From the NCBI GenBank assembly GCA_944376715.1, contig CALWDO010000023.1:1-42038 (forward strand): a stretch of DNA of 42,038 nt, given 5' to 3'. The translations under genes and the position numbers were made by a program. Every line of letters starts with the position of its first letter. Positions within the stretch are counted from its first letter, which is position 1. The DNA comes from an uncultured Lachnoclostridium sp. GTDB taxonomy: Bacteria; Bacillota; Clostridia; Lachnospirales; Lachnospiraceae. Shown here in pieces: positions 14,163-22,757 of this stretch. The notes below the pieces were generated by a model, which made no database searches, was not told where the DNA came from, and was given only the letters and a program-made list of their open reading frames with translations.

Positions 14163-15011
14163 TCAGCTGCGACTCAGTTTCTCTCTGAGCACTTCCAGAA
14201 AACTTACCTGATTGATCTTGATGATCCTGGTCACTTCCGCGGCCTTCCGGATCTCCACATAATCTCCCGACTTCATCTGAAAGCAGCTGTCCCCGTCAAA
14301 GGTCACACAGGATTCGTCCACCCCTCCGTGTCTGCCTTCCCCAATCCGGATACGAATACACTCTTCTCCGGAAAAAACAATACTTCTGGAATTCAGGGTA
14401 TGGGAACAGATCGGCGTCAGGACAAGAATAGACGCCTCCGGCGACACGATCGGCCCCCCTGCGGACAGGCTGTAGCCTGTAGAACCGGTAGGCGTGGATA
14501 CAATGATTCCGTCCGCCGTGGAAGAATACAGGTACTCGCCGTTCACATAGATATCGTAGTCGACCACCTTCAGATTTCCCTGCCGGTTCAGTACGATATC
14601 GTTAAGAGCCACATCGTGCCCCAGTTCTTTCCCATTCACCCAGACGCTACCGGACAGCATCATACGTTCTTCCACAGTATACTCATCCGCGATCAGACGG
14701 TCCAGCGCGGTCTTTACATTCTGTTCCTCAATCTCCGCCAGATATCCCAGATGCCCCAGATTGATCCCAAGAAAAGGGATCTTAAGTCCCGCCAGCTCTC
14801 TGGCGGCGCGCAAAAGAGTCCCGTCTCCGCCCAATACCAGAATTCCTTCTACCTCCGCCTCTTTCAGGCGCTCATGGGATCCGGCTCCTTCCTCCTCTTT
14901 TTCACGGACTGTGCAGCACATTCCCCGTGATCTCAGGTAATCCGCGATCTCGTGGGACAATTTCAGGTTCTCGTCTTTTTCACTGTTTGCAATGATATAA
15001 AATGATCTCAT
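14163..15011 (-). CDS. nadK: NAD kinase
   Basis: A 282-residue cytosolic kinase that phosphorylates NAD+ to NADP+. The catalytic GGDGTLL motif is at 61-67, ALNDIVLNRQG carries the conserved Asn-Asp pair, and DGIIVSTPTGSTGYSLSAGG is the NAD-binding loop. The protein has the short single-domain form common in Firmicutes. The ATG at 15011 lies 4 nt after the tlyA stop, and the gene is followed 16 nt later by argR. Its place inside the isoprenoid/RNA modification operon is conserved in Clostridia and Bacilli. Confidence 0.97.
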   Translation of the reverse strand: MRSFYIIANSEKDENLKLSHEIADYLRSRGMCCTVREKEEEGAGSHERLKEAEVEGILVLGGDGTLLRAARELAGLKIPFLGINLGHLGYLAEIEEQNVKTALDRLIADEYTVEERMMLSGSVWVNGKELGHDVALNDIVLNRQGNLKVVDYDIYVNGEYLYSSTADGIIVSTPTGSTGYSLSAGGPIVSPEASILVLTPICSHTLNSRSIVFSGEECIRIRIGEGRHGGVDESCVTFDGDSCFQMKSGDYVEIRKAAEVTRIIKINQVSFLEVLREKLSRS

Positions 15012-15015
15012 AAGT

Positions 15016-15819
15016 TTAAAGTGTCTGATGGGCCAGATCCACGATCTCGCGTGGATCTACCGGCACCTGCTCCCAGACCGTCCCCTCTTTGTGATTCTGC
15101 AGATGAAGCAGATATTCGATGTTTCCTTCCGGCCCTTTGATCGGGGAAAACTCCAGGTTCAGCACCTGAAATCCGATCCCGACCGCGTAAGTGATCACGT
15201 GCCGGATCACATCCAGATGTACGGATTTGTCCCTCACCACGCCTTTCTTTCCCACCTGCTCCCTGCCGGCTTCAAACTGCGGCTTGATCAGAGCCACCAC
15301 CTGGCCGTCCTCCGTCAGCAGATGCTTTACCGGCGCAAGAACCTTGGTCAGTGATATGAACGCCACGTCGATCGACGCGAACTCCACCGGCTCCTGGATC
15401 TGTTCCCTGGTCACATAGCGGATATTTGTCTTTTCCATGCAGATCACCCGTTCATCCTGGCGAAGTTTCCAGGCCAGCTGACCGCTTCCCACATCCACCG
15501 CATACACTTTCGCGGCGCCGTTCTGCAGCATGCAGTCTGTGAATCCCCCGGTGGAAGATCCCACATCCATACAGACTTTCCCTGTCAGGTCAATGTCAAA
15601 ATGGCTCATGGCCTTTTCCAGCTTCAGTCCTCCCCGGCTTACGTATTTCAGCGGCGATCCCTTGACCTCGATCACCGCTTTTTCCGGGAACGAAGCGCCT
15701 GCCTTATCTTCTCTCTGTCCGTCCACAAACACATTTCCGGACATGATAATAGCTTTTGCCTTTTCCCTGGACTCCGCCAGCCCGCGCTCTACCAGAAGTA
15801 CATCCAGTCTCGTCTTCAT
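15016..15819 (-). CDS. tlyA: TlyA-family rRNA 2'-O-methyltransferase (hemolysin-like)
   Basis: A 267-residue protein with an N-terminal S4 RNA-binding domain (MKTRLDVLLVERGLAESREK, residues 1-20, then FVDGQ) and a C-terminal FtsJ/RrmJ-type methyltransferase. The SAM motif is VCMDVGSSTGGFTDCMLQNGA, near residues 82-102. In mycobacteria TlyA methylates 16S and 23S rRNA; the historical haemolysin label is misleading. Starts at ATG 15819, 4 nt from the dxs stop, preceded by CAGGGATGAAG. Cytosolic, ribosome-associated by family knowledge. Confidence 0.93.
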   Translation of the reverse strand: MKTRLDVLLVERGLAESREKAKAIIMSGNVFVDGQREDKAGASFPEKAVIEVKGSPLKYVSRGGLKLEKAMSHFDIDLTGKVCMDVGSSTGGFTDCMLQNGAAKVYAVDVGSGQLAWKLRQDERVICMEKTNIRYVTREQIQEPVEFASIDVAFISLTKVLAPVKHLLTEDGQVVALIKPQFEAGREQVGKKGVVRDKSVHLDVIRHVITYAVGIGFQVLNLEFSPIKGPEGNIEYLLHLQNHKEGTVWEQVPVDPREIVDLAHQTL

Positions 15820-15823
15820 ATCT

Positions 15824-17695
15824 TCATCCCTGCTTTATTGTAATATATTTTTCGATTATCTTTTTCGTCACCGAATCCACGTCGATTCCCACTTCTTCGT
15901 AAAGCAGAGCCACATTGCCGTGTTCCACATATTCATCCGGAAGCGTAATCTCCAATACATGGACCGGAATTTCCTGATCCGCAATATAATCGCGTACTTT
16001 TTCACCGAAACCGCCGCTGCGGACATTTTCTTCCATCGTCACAATCAGCCGGTGGTCTTTCGCCAGCTCTTCCAGAATCTCGGTATCGACCGGTTTGATA
16101 AAACGTCCGTTTACCAATGTACAGCTGTACCCGATATTTTTCAGCTTCCGGCGGACCTGTTCTGCGGTCTTCACCATGCTTCCCACAGCCACGAGCGCGA
16201 TATCTTCCTCTTCATAGATGACCTCGCTTTTTCCGTACACGATGGGTTTCCTGAAATCCTTCAGCCCGTCATACGCCTCGCCTCTGGGGTACCGAAGGGC
16301 AATGGGGCCGTCAAATTCCACCGCGAACTTCAGCATATCGGAAAGTTCCCATTTGTTTTTAGGCGCCATGATATGCATATTGGGAATACTGGACAGATAA
16401 GACAGATCGAAAATGCCCTGATGAGTCTCTCCGTCGCTTCCTACCAGCCCCGCCCGGTCAATGGCAAAGACCACCGGAAGATTCTGAATACAGACGTCAT
16501 GCAGCACCTGATCGTAAGCTCTCTGTAAAAATGAAGAATACACCGCGAAGATCGGCCTCATCCCTCCTGCCGCCAGACCTGCCGCAAAAGTCACCGCATG
16601 TTCTTCGGCGATTCCCACGTCGAAGAAACGATCTGGATAGTTCAAACGGAACCGTTTCAGGCCCGTTCCGTCCGGCATGGCCGCTGTGATCGCCACCACT
16701 TTTTCATTGCGTTGGCCCAGCTTTACCATACAGGTAGAAAACACATCCTGATAATTGGCTTTTTTCCTGCGGTTCTTAGGCAGCCCCGTCTCGATGTCGA
16801 AGGGCTCCGCGCCGTGGAATCTGGCGGGATGCCGCTCCGCCGGTTCGTACCCTTTTCCTTTTTTTGTAAGTACGTGCACCAATACCGCGCCTTTTACACG
16901 TTTTGCCTTCTTAAGCACATCCAGAAGTTTGCGGATATCATGGCCGTCCACTGGCCCCAGATAGGTGACGCCCATGTCTTCAAAAAACATCCCCGGGATA
17001 AACAGCTGCTTAATCCCGCTTTTAGTCTTTTTCAGCTGATTCGCCAGATGAGTTCCGTAAGGAATTCTGTTCAGGGACTGCTCCACTCCGCTTTTAAAGT
17101 TTGTATAGACTTCATTGGTGCGAAGCCCGTTTAAGTATTCCGATATGCCCCCCACATTTTCCGCGATGGACATGTTATTGTCATTCAATATAATAATAAA
17201 ATTCTTTTTCAGCTGGGAAGCGTTATTCAAGGCTTCATACGCCATGCCCCCCGTCAGAGCGCCGTCTCCGATTACAGACACCACATAACCGGATTCTCCC
17301 CGCAGATCTCTGGCAGCCACCAGGCCGATCCCTGCTGAAATAGAAGTGGAACTGTGTCCCGTGTCAAAACAGTCACATTCGCTCTCCTTCCGTTTGGGAA
17401 ATCCGCTCATACCGCCATATTTCCGAAGCTCATCGAACCCCGCTTTTCTCCCGGTCAGCAGTTTATGAGTATAAGACTGGTGTCCCACATCCCAGACGAT
17501 TTTGTCCTGGGGCAGATCCAGACTGAGATGCAGCGCCATGGTCAGTTCTACCACTCCCAGATTGGAAGCCAGATGTCCCCCTGTCTGGCTGATCTTTTCG
17601 ATGAGAAAAGAGCGAATCTCTGCTGCCAGTTGTTCATACTCCTCCGGCGGAATCTTTTTGATGTCGTTCGCCTGATTGATTTTTTCCAGTACCAT
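15824..17695 (-). CDS. dxs: 1-deoxy-D-xylulose-5-phosphate synthase
   Basis: A 623-residue thiamine-diphosphate enzyme that condenses pyruvate and glyceraldehyde 3-phosphate to DXP, first step of the MEP isoprenoid pathway. Motifs include DVGHQSYTHKLLTGRK at the N-terminus, the ThDP/Mg site GDGALTGGMAYEALNNA with NDNNMSI, and in the pyrimidine domain DVGIAEEHAVTFAAGLA with the conserved Glu. The transketolase C-terminal domain ends the protein. Length fits (620-640). It follows ispA by 13 nt, linking pathway entry with prenyl diphosphate synthesis. Product also feeds thiamine and pyridoxal pathways. Confidence 0.97.
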   Translation of the reverse strand: MVLEKINQANDIKKIPPEEYEQLAAEIRSFLIEKISQTGGHLASNLGVVELTMALHLSLDLPQDKIVWDVGHQSYTHKLLTGRKAGFDELRKYGGMSGFPKRKESECDCFDTGHSSTSISAGIGLVAARDLRGESGYVVSVIGDGALTGGMAYEALNNASQLKKNFIIILNDNNMSIAENVGGISEYLNGLRTNEVYTNFKSGVEQSLNRIPYGTHLANQLKKTKSGIKQLFIPGMFFEDMGVTYLGPVDGHDIRKLLDVLKKAKRVKGAVLVHVLTKKGKGYEPAERHPARFHGAEPFDIETGLPKNRRKKANYQDVFSTCMVKLGQRNEKVVAITAAMPDGTGLKRFRLNYPDRFFDVGIAEEHAVTFAAGLAAGGMRPIFAVYSSFLQRAYDQVLHDVCIQNLPVVFAIDRAGLVGSDGETHQGIFDLSYLSSIPNMHIMAPKNKWELSDMLKFAVEFDGPIALRYPRGEAYDGLKDFRKPIVYGKSEVIYEEEDIALVAVGSMVKTAEQVRRKLKNIGYSCTLVNGRFIKPVDTEILEELAKDHRLIVTMEENVRSGGFGEKVRDYIADQEIPVHVLEITLPDEYVEHGNVALLYEEVGIDVDSVTKKIIEKYITIKQG

Positions 17696-17708
17696 GGTGC
17701 CGCCCCCT

Positions 17709-18596
17709 TTATCTGTCTCTGTATACCAGTGATTTAATCAGTTCTGTCAGAAACTCATTCTTATAAGGAAGTGAAGCCAGATTCTGAAGCGCCCTGTCAG
17801 ACAGTTCTTCCACGTCTGCCGAAGCCTGATCCAGTCCTTTTAAGGTCACATAGGTAGTTTTTTCATTCTTGTCGTCGCTGTGCACCGGCTTGCCGATGGA
17901 TTCCAGAGTACCTGTCACATCCAGGATATCGTCCCTGATCTGAAATGCCACTCCCACATCGGAAGCTACCTGTTCTATAATCCGGACTTCTTCTTCCGAC
18001 GCGCCTGCCAGTACGGCTCCTGTCATCATAGCCGCTTCCAGAAGGGCGCTGGTCTTCAGCTCATAGATAAAATCCAGCCGTTCTTTGGATATGGCATGAC
18101 CGGATGACTGTACATCTACCACCTGACCGCCGATCATACCATAGATGCCCGCTTTTTTTGCCAGAATCTGAAAGGCTTTCGCCACCCGTCCGGGATCTTC
18201 TCCGTAATCAAACGCGGAAGCCGCCGTCTCAAACGCATAATTCAAAAGCGCATCGCCCGCCAGGATCCCCATGGCATGGCCGTATTTGGCGTGGGTCGTA
18301 AGCTGTCCCCTGCGGTACTCGTCATTGTCCATAGCCGGCAGATCGTCATGCACCAGAGAATAAGTATGAATCATCTCCATGGCAGCCATGAAAGGACGGA
18401 TTACTTCTCCTTCCCCTCCAAACATCCGGTATGTCTCATACATCATCAGAGGACGCAGCCGTTTGCCTCCTGCCAGAACACTGTAATTCATGGCTTCCAT
18501 GACCTCTTTCTGGTACCCTTCTTCCTTCGGCAGGAAATCCCGGATCACCTCTTCGGTCCGCTTGGTCCTCTTCTTCTGTTCTTCACGAAAATTCAT
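17709..18596 (-). CDS. ispA: polyprenyl (farnesyl/geranylgeranyl) diphosphate synthase
   Basis: A 295-residue trans-prenyltransferase that elongates DMAPP with IPP. The first Asp-rich motif DDLPAMD is at 84-90 and the second is in FQIRDDILDVTG. GGKRLRP at 43-49 binds diphosphate. The residues before the first Asp motif (HTYSLVH) set chain length; farnesyl or geranylgeranyl products are both possible. The ATG at 18596 is preferred over an earlier in-frame one at 18614 because GAGGAGGGACA precedes it; it overlaps the xseB 3' end by 14 nt. Genetic coupling to dxs supports the isoprenoid role. Confidence 0.95.
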   Translation of the reverse strand: MNFREEQKKRTKRTEEVIRDFLPKEEGYQKEVMEAMNYSVLAGGKRLRPLMMYETYRMFGGEGEVIRPFMAAMEMIHTYSLVHDDLPAMDNDEYRRGQLTTHAKYGHAMGILAGDALLNYAFETAASAFDYGEDPGRVAKAFQILAKKAGIYGMIGGQVVDVQSSGHAISKERLDFIYELKTSALLEAAMMTGAVLAGASEEEVRIIEQVASDVGVAFQIRDDILDVTGTLESIGKPVHSDDKNEKTTYVTLKGLDQASADVEELSDRALQNLASLPYKNEFLTELIKSLVYRDR

Positions 18597-18819
18597 GGAT
18601 CTGTCCCTCCTCATCGATCTGAATCATCTGTTTTTCCACGCGGTCGATCTGTTCATTGCAGTTTTTCAGAAGCCGCATTCCCTCCTGGTACAGACGAAAT
18701 GTCTCCTCCAGAGACACATCTTTATCTCCCATCTGGTTCAAAAGCGCGTCAATCCGGTCCAGCGCCTCTTCCAGTTTCATCTCTTTTTTATCGCCTGAAT
18801 CCTGATATACAATCTCCAT
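18583..18819 (-). CDS. xseB: exodeoxyribonuclease VII small subunit
   Basis: A 78-residue helical protein, partner of XseA in the single-strand-specific exonuclease VII. The core KKEMKLEEALDRIDALLNQ and VSLEETFRLYQEGMRLLKNC match the two-helix hairpin of PF02609. The ATG shares its A with the TAA stop of xseA (TAATG), and the end overlaps ispA by 14 nt, so the three genes are coupled in translation. Confidence 0.95.
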   Translation of the reverse strand: MEIVYQDSGDKKEMKLEEALDRIDALLNQMGDKDVSLEETFRLYQEGMRLLKNCNEQIDRVEKQMIQIDEEGQIHEFS

Positions 18820-20057
18820 TACTGTCTGTTCCTTTCCGGTATTCCGATACGCTCTGCCTTCTCTGTTTCAAGCACCTGCGCGAGCAGCTTTCCGTCCGTC
18901 ACATGGATCATAATCCGGTCGCCGGGATGGACTTCCTCCACGCTTCGAAGGGCTTTCCCATCCTGTGTCTGCGTATAAGAATATCCCTGGCTCAGCTTCT
19001 TCAGCGGCGAAGCCCCGTCCAGCCGCTGCGCCAGGATCTGCACCTGATGTCTTCGCTCCAAAATCTTCTGATTCATGACCTGTCCCAGTTTCTCCTGCAG
19101 ATCCGCCGCATACTGACGTTTTTCATTGAGCTGGTGTCTGGGGCTGGCATACTGCAGCAGTTTTCTGCGATGCTCCGTCTGTTCCCGGCGGACCAGGATC
19201 TTCTGTTCCATCCGGTCCAAAAGCTGCTGACGGAACAATTCCAGCCCATCCAGAAGCTGACGTACATCCGTCACTGCCAGTTCCGCCGCCGCAGAAGGCG
19301 TCGGCGCCCGCAGATCTGCCACATAGTCCGCAATCGTCGTATCCGTCTCATGTCCTACCGCAGAGATCACGGGAGTCCGGCATTCAAAGATCGCTCTCGC
19401 CACAATCTCTTCGTTGAACGCCCAGAGGTCTTCAATAGAACCGCCTCCCCGGCCTACGATCATCACGTCTACGCCGTACTCATCCAGTGTACGGATCCCT
19501 TTTACAATACTCTCCGCAGCCTGGTCTCCCTGTACCAGAGCAGGATACAGGATCAGCTGTACATAAGGATTCCTCCTGCGGGAAATATTCATAATATCGC
19601 GTACCGCCGCGCCGGTGGGCGCCGTCACGATGCCCACTTTCCGGCTGTAAAAGGGGATGGGCTGCTTGAATTCCGGAGCGAACATCCCCATCTCCTCCAG
19701 CTCTTTTTTCAGCTTCTCAAACTGACGGTAAAGATCGCCTTCCCCGTCAGGAACGATCTCTTTTGCATAGAGCTGATATCTGCCGTCACGCTCATAAACG
19801 CTGACGCTCCCCAGCACGATAACCTTCTGCCCTTCCTGCATCCGGAAGCCCAGACCCCTTCTCCGGTCTCCCGCAAACATGACGCAGGCGATGGCCCCCG
19901 ATTCGTCCTTCAATGAAAAATAAATATGTCCGGAGGTATGATACTTACAGTTGGATACCTCTCCTTTCACGTAGATCCGGTTCAGCATGAAATCCTGCAC
20001 GAACATATTTTTGATATAAGCATTGACTTGTTTTACCGAATAGACATTTTTCGCCAT
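18819..20057 (-). CDS. xseA: exodeoxyribonuclease VII large subunit
   Basis: A 412-residue catalytic subunit of exonuclease VII, which degrades single-stranded DNA from either end. The N-terminal OB-fold reads YSVKQVNAYIKNMFVQDFML and VKGEVSNCKYHTSGHIYFSLKD. The exonuclease core carries FYSRKVGIVTAPTGAAVRDI, DVMIVGRGGGSIEDLWAFNE and SAVGHETDTTIADYVADLRA, all family hallmarks, followed by a coiled-coil tail. The ATG at 20057 is chosen; it lies one base past the nusB TAA (TAAAATG), and the longer open frame overlaps nusB improbably. Lacks a clear Shine-Dalgarno, consistent with re-initiation from nusB. Confidence 0.96.
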   Translation of the reverse strand: MAKNVYSVKQVNAYIKNMFVQDFMLNRIYVKGEVSNCKYHTSGHIYFSLKDESGAIACVMFAGDRRRGLGFRMQEGQKVIVLGSVSVYERDGRYQLYAKEIVPDGEGDLYRQFEKLKKELEEMGMFAPEFKQPIPFYSRKVGIVTAPTGAAVRDIMNISRRRNPYVQLILYPALVQGDQAAESIVKGIRTLDEYGVDVMIVGRGGGSIEDLWAFNEEIVARAIFECRTPVISAVGHETDTTIADYVADLRAPTPSAAAELAVTDVRQLLDGLELFRQQLLDRMEQKILVRREQTEHRRKLLQYASPRHQLNEKRQYAADLQEKLGQVMNQKILERRHQVQILAQRLDGASPLKKLSQGYSYTQTQDGKALRSVEEVHPGDRIMIHVTDGKLLAQVLETEKAERIGIPERNRQ

Positions 20058-20058
20058 T

Positions 20059-20475
20059 TTATACTGCTTTGTCCGCCAGCTTTGCCAATACGCCGTTGAC
20101 AAAAGATGGGGAATCATCCCCGCCAAACTTTTTAGAAAGCTCCACAGCCTCGTTGATCGCCACTTTTTCCGGAATATCTTCGTCGTACTTCATCTCATAG
20201 ATCGCCAGTCTCAGAATCGTCAGATCCACTTTATTCATACGTCCGATCTTCCATCCCTTGGATGCTCCTTCCAGTATGGCGTCAATCTCCGGGAGCTTCT
20301 CCATAATCTTCTGATATTTTCCGGAGATGTACGCTTCATCCTCCGGCCGGACCGCTCCGTCCTCCTTCATGTCATCCACAAACAGGTTCACCTGCTCCTG
20401 CATGTCTTCCTGTCCGTTAAATTCCACACGAAACAGGAGCTGAAAAATATGCTCTCTCAACTCTCTTCTTTTCAT
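20059..20475 (-). CDS. nusB: transcription antitermination factor NusB
   Basis: A 138-residue all-helical RNA-binding protein that takes part in rRNA antitermination with NusE and NusG. The start [20 protein letters not shown] and the C-terminal [20 protein letters not shown] and [12 protein letters not shown] are conserved NusB signatures. The ATG at 20475 follows CGGAGGACAGG. It is the first gene after the terminator at 20513-20542, yet no clear promoter lies between, so it may depend on partial read-through from the Asp23 gene or on a weak promoter not recognised here. It heads the nusB-xseAB-ispA-dxs run. Confidence 0.96.
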   Translation of the reverse strand: MKRRELREHIFQLLFRVEFNGQEDMQEQVNLFVDDMKEDGAVRPEDEAYISGKYQKIMEKLPEIDAILEGASKGWKIGRMNKVDLTILRLAIYEMKYDEDIPEKVAINEAVELSKKFGGDDSPSFVNGVLAKLADKAV

Positions 20476-20512
20476 CCTGTCCTCCGAATCTTATTTCCTG
20501 TTGTGCAAAAAT

Positions 20513-20542
20513 GGGACTGTCGGTCCATACTGCGACAGCCCC
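20513..20542 (-). terminator. terminator between the Asp23 gene and nusB
   Basis: GGGGCTGTCG and CGACAGTCCC pair over 10 bp (one G-U) around a 10-nt loop, and ATTTTT follows on the minus strand. It would end most transcripts that start at the Asp23 promoter. Confidence 0.85.
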
Positions 20543-20564
20543 TTCTTTCATTTTGTCTTTCTTT

Positions 20565-20939
20565 TTAAGAAAGTACGACGCCTGCCACACGGACATTGAC
20601 CTCTGATACTTTCATGCCGGTCATGCTCTCGATAGCAGATTTTACTTTGTCCTGCACGATGCCGGACACTTCCAGGATATTCGCGCCGAATTCCATATTC
20701 AGCGCCAGATCCACCTTTACGTCCGTATCGGTAACTTCCACCGTCACACCTTTGGACAGCGTCTTCATACCCATCTTCGCTACCAGTTCATTCTTGATGT
20801 TGCCAACCATGGAAGCCACTCCTTTGACCTCCGTTGCGGCCATACCGGCAATGATAGCGACTACTTCATCCGCGATCTGCACTTCGCCTTTGTCACCGTC
20901 GATCTGAAGTACATGCGTTGCTCTGTCTAATTTTTCCAT
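20565..20939 (-). CDS. Asp23/Gls24 family envelope stress protein
   Basis: A 124-residue small protein of the Asp23 family (PF03780). Residues 17-80 (GEVQIADEVVAIIAGMAATE, then GVASMVGN and KGVTVEV) and the end VSEVNVRVAGVVL match the family, which coats the membrane in Staphylococcus and responds to envelope or alkaline stress. The open frame reaches 21158, but the ATG at 20939 is chosen since GGGAGGTAATGG precedes it and the upstream part runs through the promoter and a palindromic element. Placement upstream of nusB is conserved in Firmicutes. Precise role in Clostridia is unknown. Confidence 0.94.
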   Translation of the reverse strand: MEKLDRATHVLQIDGDKGEVQIADEVVAIIAGMAATEVKGVASMVGNIKNELVAKMGMKTLSKGVTVEVTDTDVKVDLALNMEFGANILEVSGIVQDKVKSAIESMTGMKVSEVNVRVAGVVLS

Positions 20940-20975
20940 CCCATTACCTCCCAAAGCTGATCCTACACTAACTGC

Positions 20976-21004
20976 ATTGTAACAAATTTTACCGCTTTTG
21001 TGAA
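20976..21004 (-). promoter_or_regulatory. promoter of the Asp23 gene
   Basis: Minus-strand TTCACA (21004-20999) and TACAAT (20981-20976) with a 17-nt spacer, 37 nt upstream of the ATG at 20939. Confidence 0.85.
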
Positions 21005-21031
21005 GGGGCAGTTGCGCCAGGTTCCCCGGCA

Positions 21032-21081
21032 GCTCATGCATGAGCCGTGCCCAGTTCGCCTCCGCTTCGCTCCGGCTCATG
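21032..21081 (-). repeat. palindromic intergenic element after prfC
   Basis: CATGAGCCG (21039-21047) and CGGCTCATG (21073-21081) are perfect 9-bp arms, and a 14-nt palindrome GCTCATGCATGAGC (21032-21045) overlaps the first arm. The two alternative pairings compete for the same bases. The loop holds CCGGAGCGAAGCGGAGGCGA on the minus strand, a core also present in the 27.6-27.9 kb element. The element starts two bases past the prfC stop. No T-run follows. It resembles a small palindromic repeat family member; copy number in the genome is unknown. Confidence 0.6.
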
Positions 21082-21082
21082 C

Positions 21083-22663
21083 TTAACGCCCAAACTCGGA
21101 AAGTTCCAGTCCGGGATTGCGGTCCAGCGTCATACCGATACTCCAGCTGTTGATCCACAGGAGCAGCGGACGTCCCTTCAAGTCGCGGATTTTCTTCATG
21201 TCTGAGGTTCCGTTAATCTTATCCATATCGATTTCCGGATTCTCAATCCAGCGGATATGCTCATATGGTAAGTTTTCCAGAAGAATCTCCACATTATACT
21301 CATGGTTCAGCCGATATTTCAGCACGTCAAACTGCAGCACGCCCACCACGCCCACGATGATCTCTTCCATACCGGTATTGTATTCCTGGAAAATCTGGAT
21401 AGCGCCTTCCTGGGCAATCTGCTCGATTCCCTTCACAAACTGTTTCCTCTTCATGGTATCTACCTGACGTACCCGGGCAAAATGTTCCGGCGCAAAAGTC
21501 GGGATCCCTTCATACTGGATCCGGCGTCCCGGCATGCACACCGTATCCCCTATGGAGAAAATACCCGGATCAAAAAGTCCGATAATGTCTCCGGCGTAGG
21601 CTTCTTCCACAATCTTGCGGTCCTGGGCCATCATCTGCTGGGGCTGGGACAGGCGGATCTTTTTATTGTCCTGCACATGCAGCACTTCCATCCCCGCCTC
21701 AAATTTACCGGAACAAATACGCATAAACGCGATACGGTCCCGGTGCGCCTTATTCATATTGGCCTGAATCTTGAAGATGAATCCGGAGAATCCTTCTTCT
21801 ATTGGGTCGATCATGCCCACATCCGCTTTTCTGGGCAGCGGGGACGTGGTCATCGCCAGGAAATGTTTCAAAAAGATCTCCACGCCAAAGTTCGTCAGCG
21901 CGGATCCGAAAAATACCGGCGAAAGTTCCCCTTTATCTACCAGTTCCTGGTCGAACTCGGCACTGGCTCCGTCCAGAAGATCGATCTCATCCAGAAGTTT
22001 CTCTTTCTGCCCTTCCAGAAGCACTTCATCCGCTTCATCCAGGGATAACACTCTGTCTTCCCCTTCTTTCGTTCCCTTCTCGGTACCGGAAAACACATGG
22101 ATCTTACCGCTGGAACGTTCATAGACTCCTTTAAATTCTTTTCCTGAACCGATGGGCCAGTTCACCGGGCAGGTGGCGATCCCCAGCTCTTTTTCAATAT
22201 CATCCAGCAATTCAAAAGTGTCCATAGCATCCCGGTCCATCTTATTGATAAATGTAAAGATCGGGATATGCCGCATAACGCAGACCTTGAACAGCTTCCT
22301 CGTCTGGGCCTCCACGCCCTTGCTGCCGTCGATGACCATCACTGCCGAGTCCGCCGCCATCAGCGTCCGGTAGGTATCCTCGGAGAAATCCTGATGGCCC
22401 GGCGTATCCAGAATATTAATGCAATAATTGTCATAGTTGAACTGCAGCACCGAGGACGTAACCGAGATACCTCTCTCCTTCTCGATCTCCATCCAGTCTG
22501 ACACCGCATGCCGCGCCGTTGCCTTTCCTTTGACGGAGCCTGCCAGATTGATGGCTCCTCCATATAATAAGAACTTTTCCGTCAAGGTGGTCTTACCCGC
22601 GTCCGGGTGAGAGATGATCGCAAAAGTCCGTCTCTTCTCTATCTCTTTCCTGATATCAGCCAC
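21083..22663 (-). CDS. prfC: peptide chain release factor 3
   Basis: A 526-residue translational GTPase that removes RF1/RF2 from the ribosome after termination. G1 is HPDAGKTT (19-26), the switch II motif is DTPGHQDF and G4 is NKMDRD; domains II and III follow, with MFLK-type RF3 motifs such as YRTLMAADSAVMVIDGSKGV early and FDVLKYRLNHEYNVE late. Length equals that of E. coli RF3 (529). The start is a GTG at 22663, chosen because AGGAGGAAATATC precedes it; no nearer ATG fits. It has its own consensus promoter and is followed by a palindromic element. Cytosolic. Confidence 0.96.
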   Translation of the reverse strand: MADIRKEIEKRRTFAIISHPDAGKTTLTEKFLLYGGAINLAGSVKGKATARHAVSDWMEIEKERGISVTSSVLQFNYDNYCINILDTPGHQDFSEDTYRTLMAADSAVMVIDGSKGVEAQTRKLFKVCVMRHIPIFTFINKMDRDAMDTFELLDDIEKELGIATCPVNWPIGSGKEFKGVYERSSGKIHVFSGTEKGTKEGEDRVLSLDEADEVLLEGQKEKLLDEIDLLDGASAEFDQELVDKGELSPVFFGSALTNFGVEIFLKHFLAMTTSPLPRKADVGMIDPIEEGFSGFIFKIQANMNKAHRDRIAFMRICSGKFEAGMEVLHVQDNKKIRLSQPQQMMAQDRKIVEEAYAGDIIGLFDPGIFSIGDTVCMPGRRIQYEGIPTFAPEHFARVRQVDTMKRKQFVKGIEQIAQEGAIQIFQEYNTGMEEIIVGVVGVLQFDVLKYRLNHEYNVEILLENLPYEHIRWIENPEIDMDKINGTSDMKKIRDLKGRPLLLWINSWSIGMTLDRNPGLELSEFGR

Positions 22664-22703
22664 GATATTTCCTCCTGTTGTTCCTCTTTACACACTCCGT
22701 ACA

Positions 22704-22732
22704 AGTATAGGGCAAAGAAAATCCCGTGTCAA
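22704..22732 (-). promoter_or_regulatory. promoter of prfC
   Basis: Minus-strand TTGACA (22732-22727) and TATACT (22709-22704) are separated by 17 nt. The promoter begins 26 nt after the histidine kinase stop, so prfC is transcribed apart from the two-component operon, although read-through is not excluded because no terminator was seen between them. Confidence 0.92.
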
Positions 22733-22757
22733 GGCGATTTCCGCGCTCCGTATGGGA

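Noticed and set aside
18276-19916. 546-codon plus-strand frame over xseA/xseB/ispA
   Set aside because: Spans three well-supported minus-strand genes; no independent support.
20940-21158. N-terminal extension of the Asp23 protein to residue -73
   Set aside because: It would translate the promoter and palindromic element and overlap prfC; the ATG at 20939 has a good ribosome binding site.
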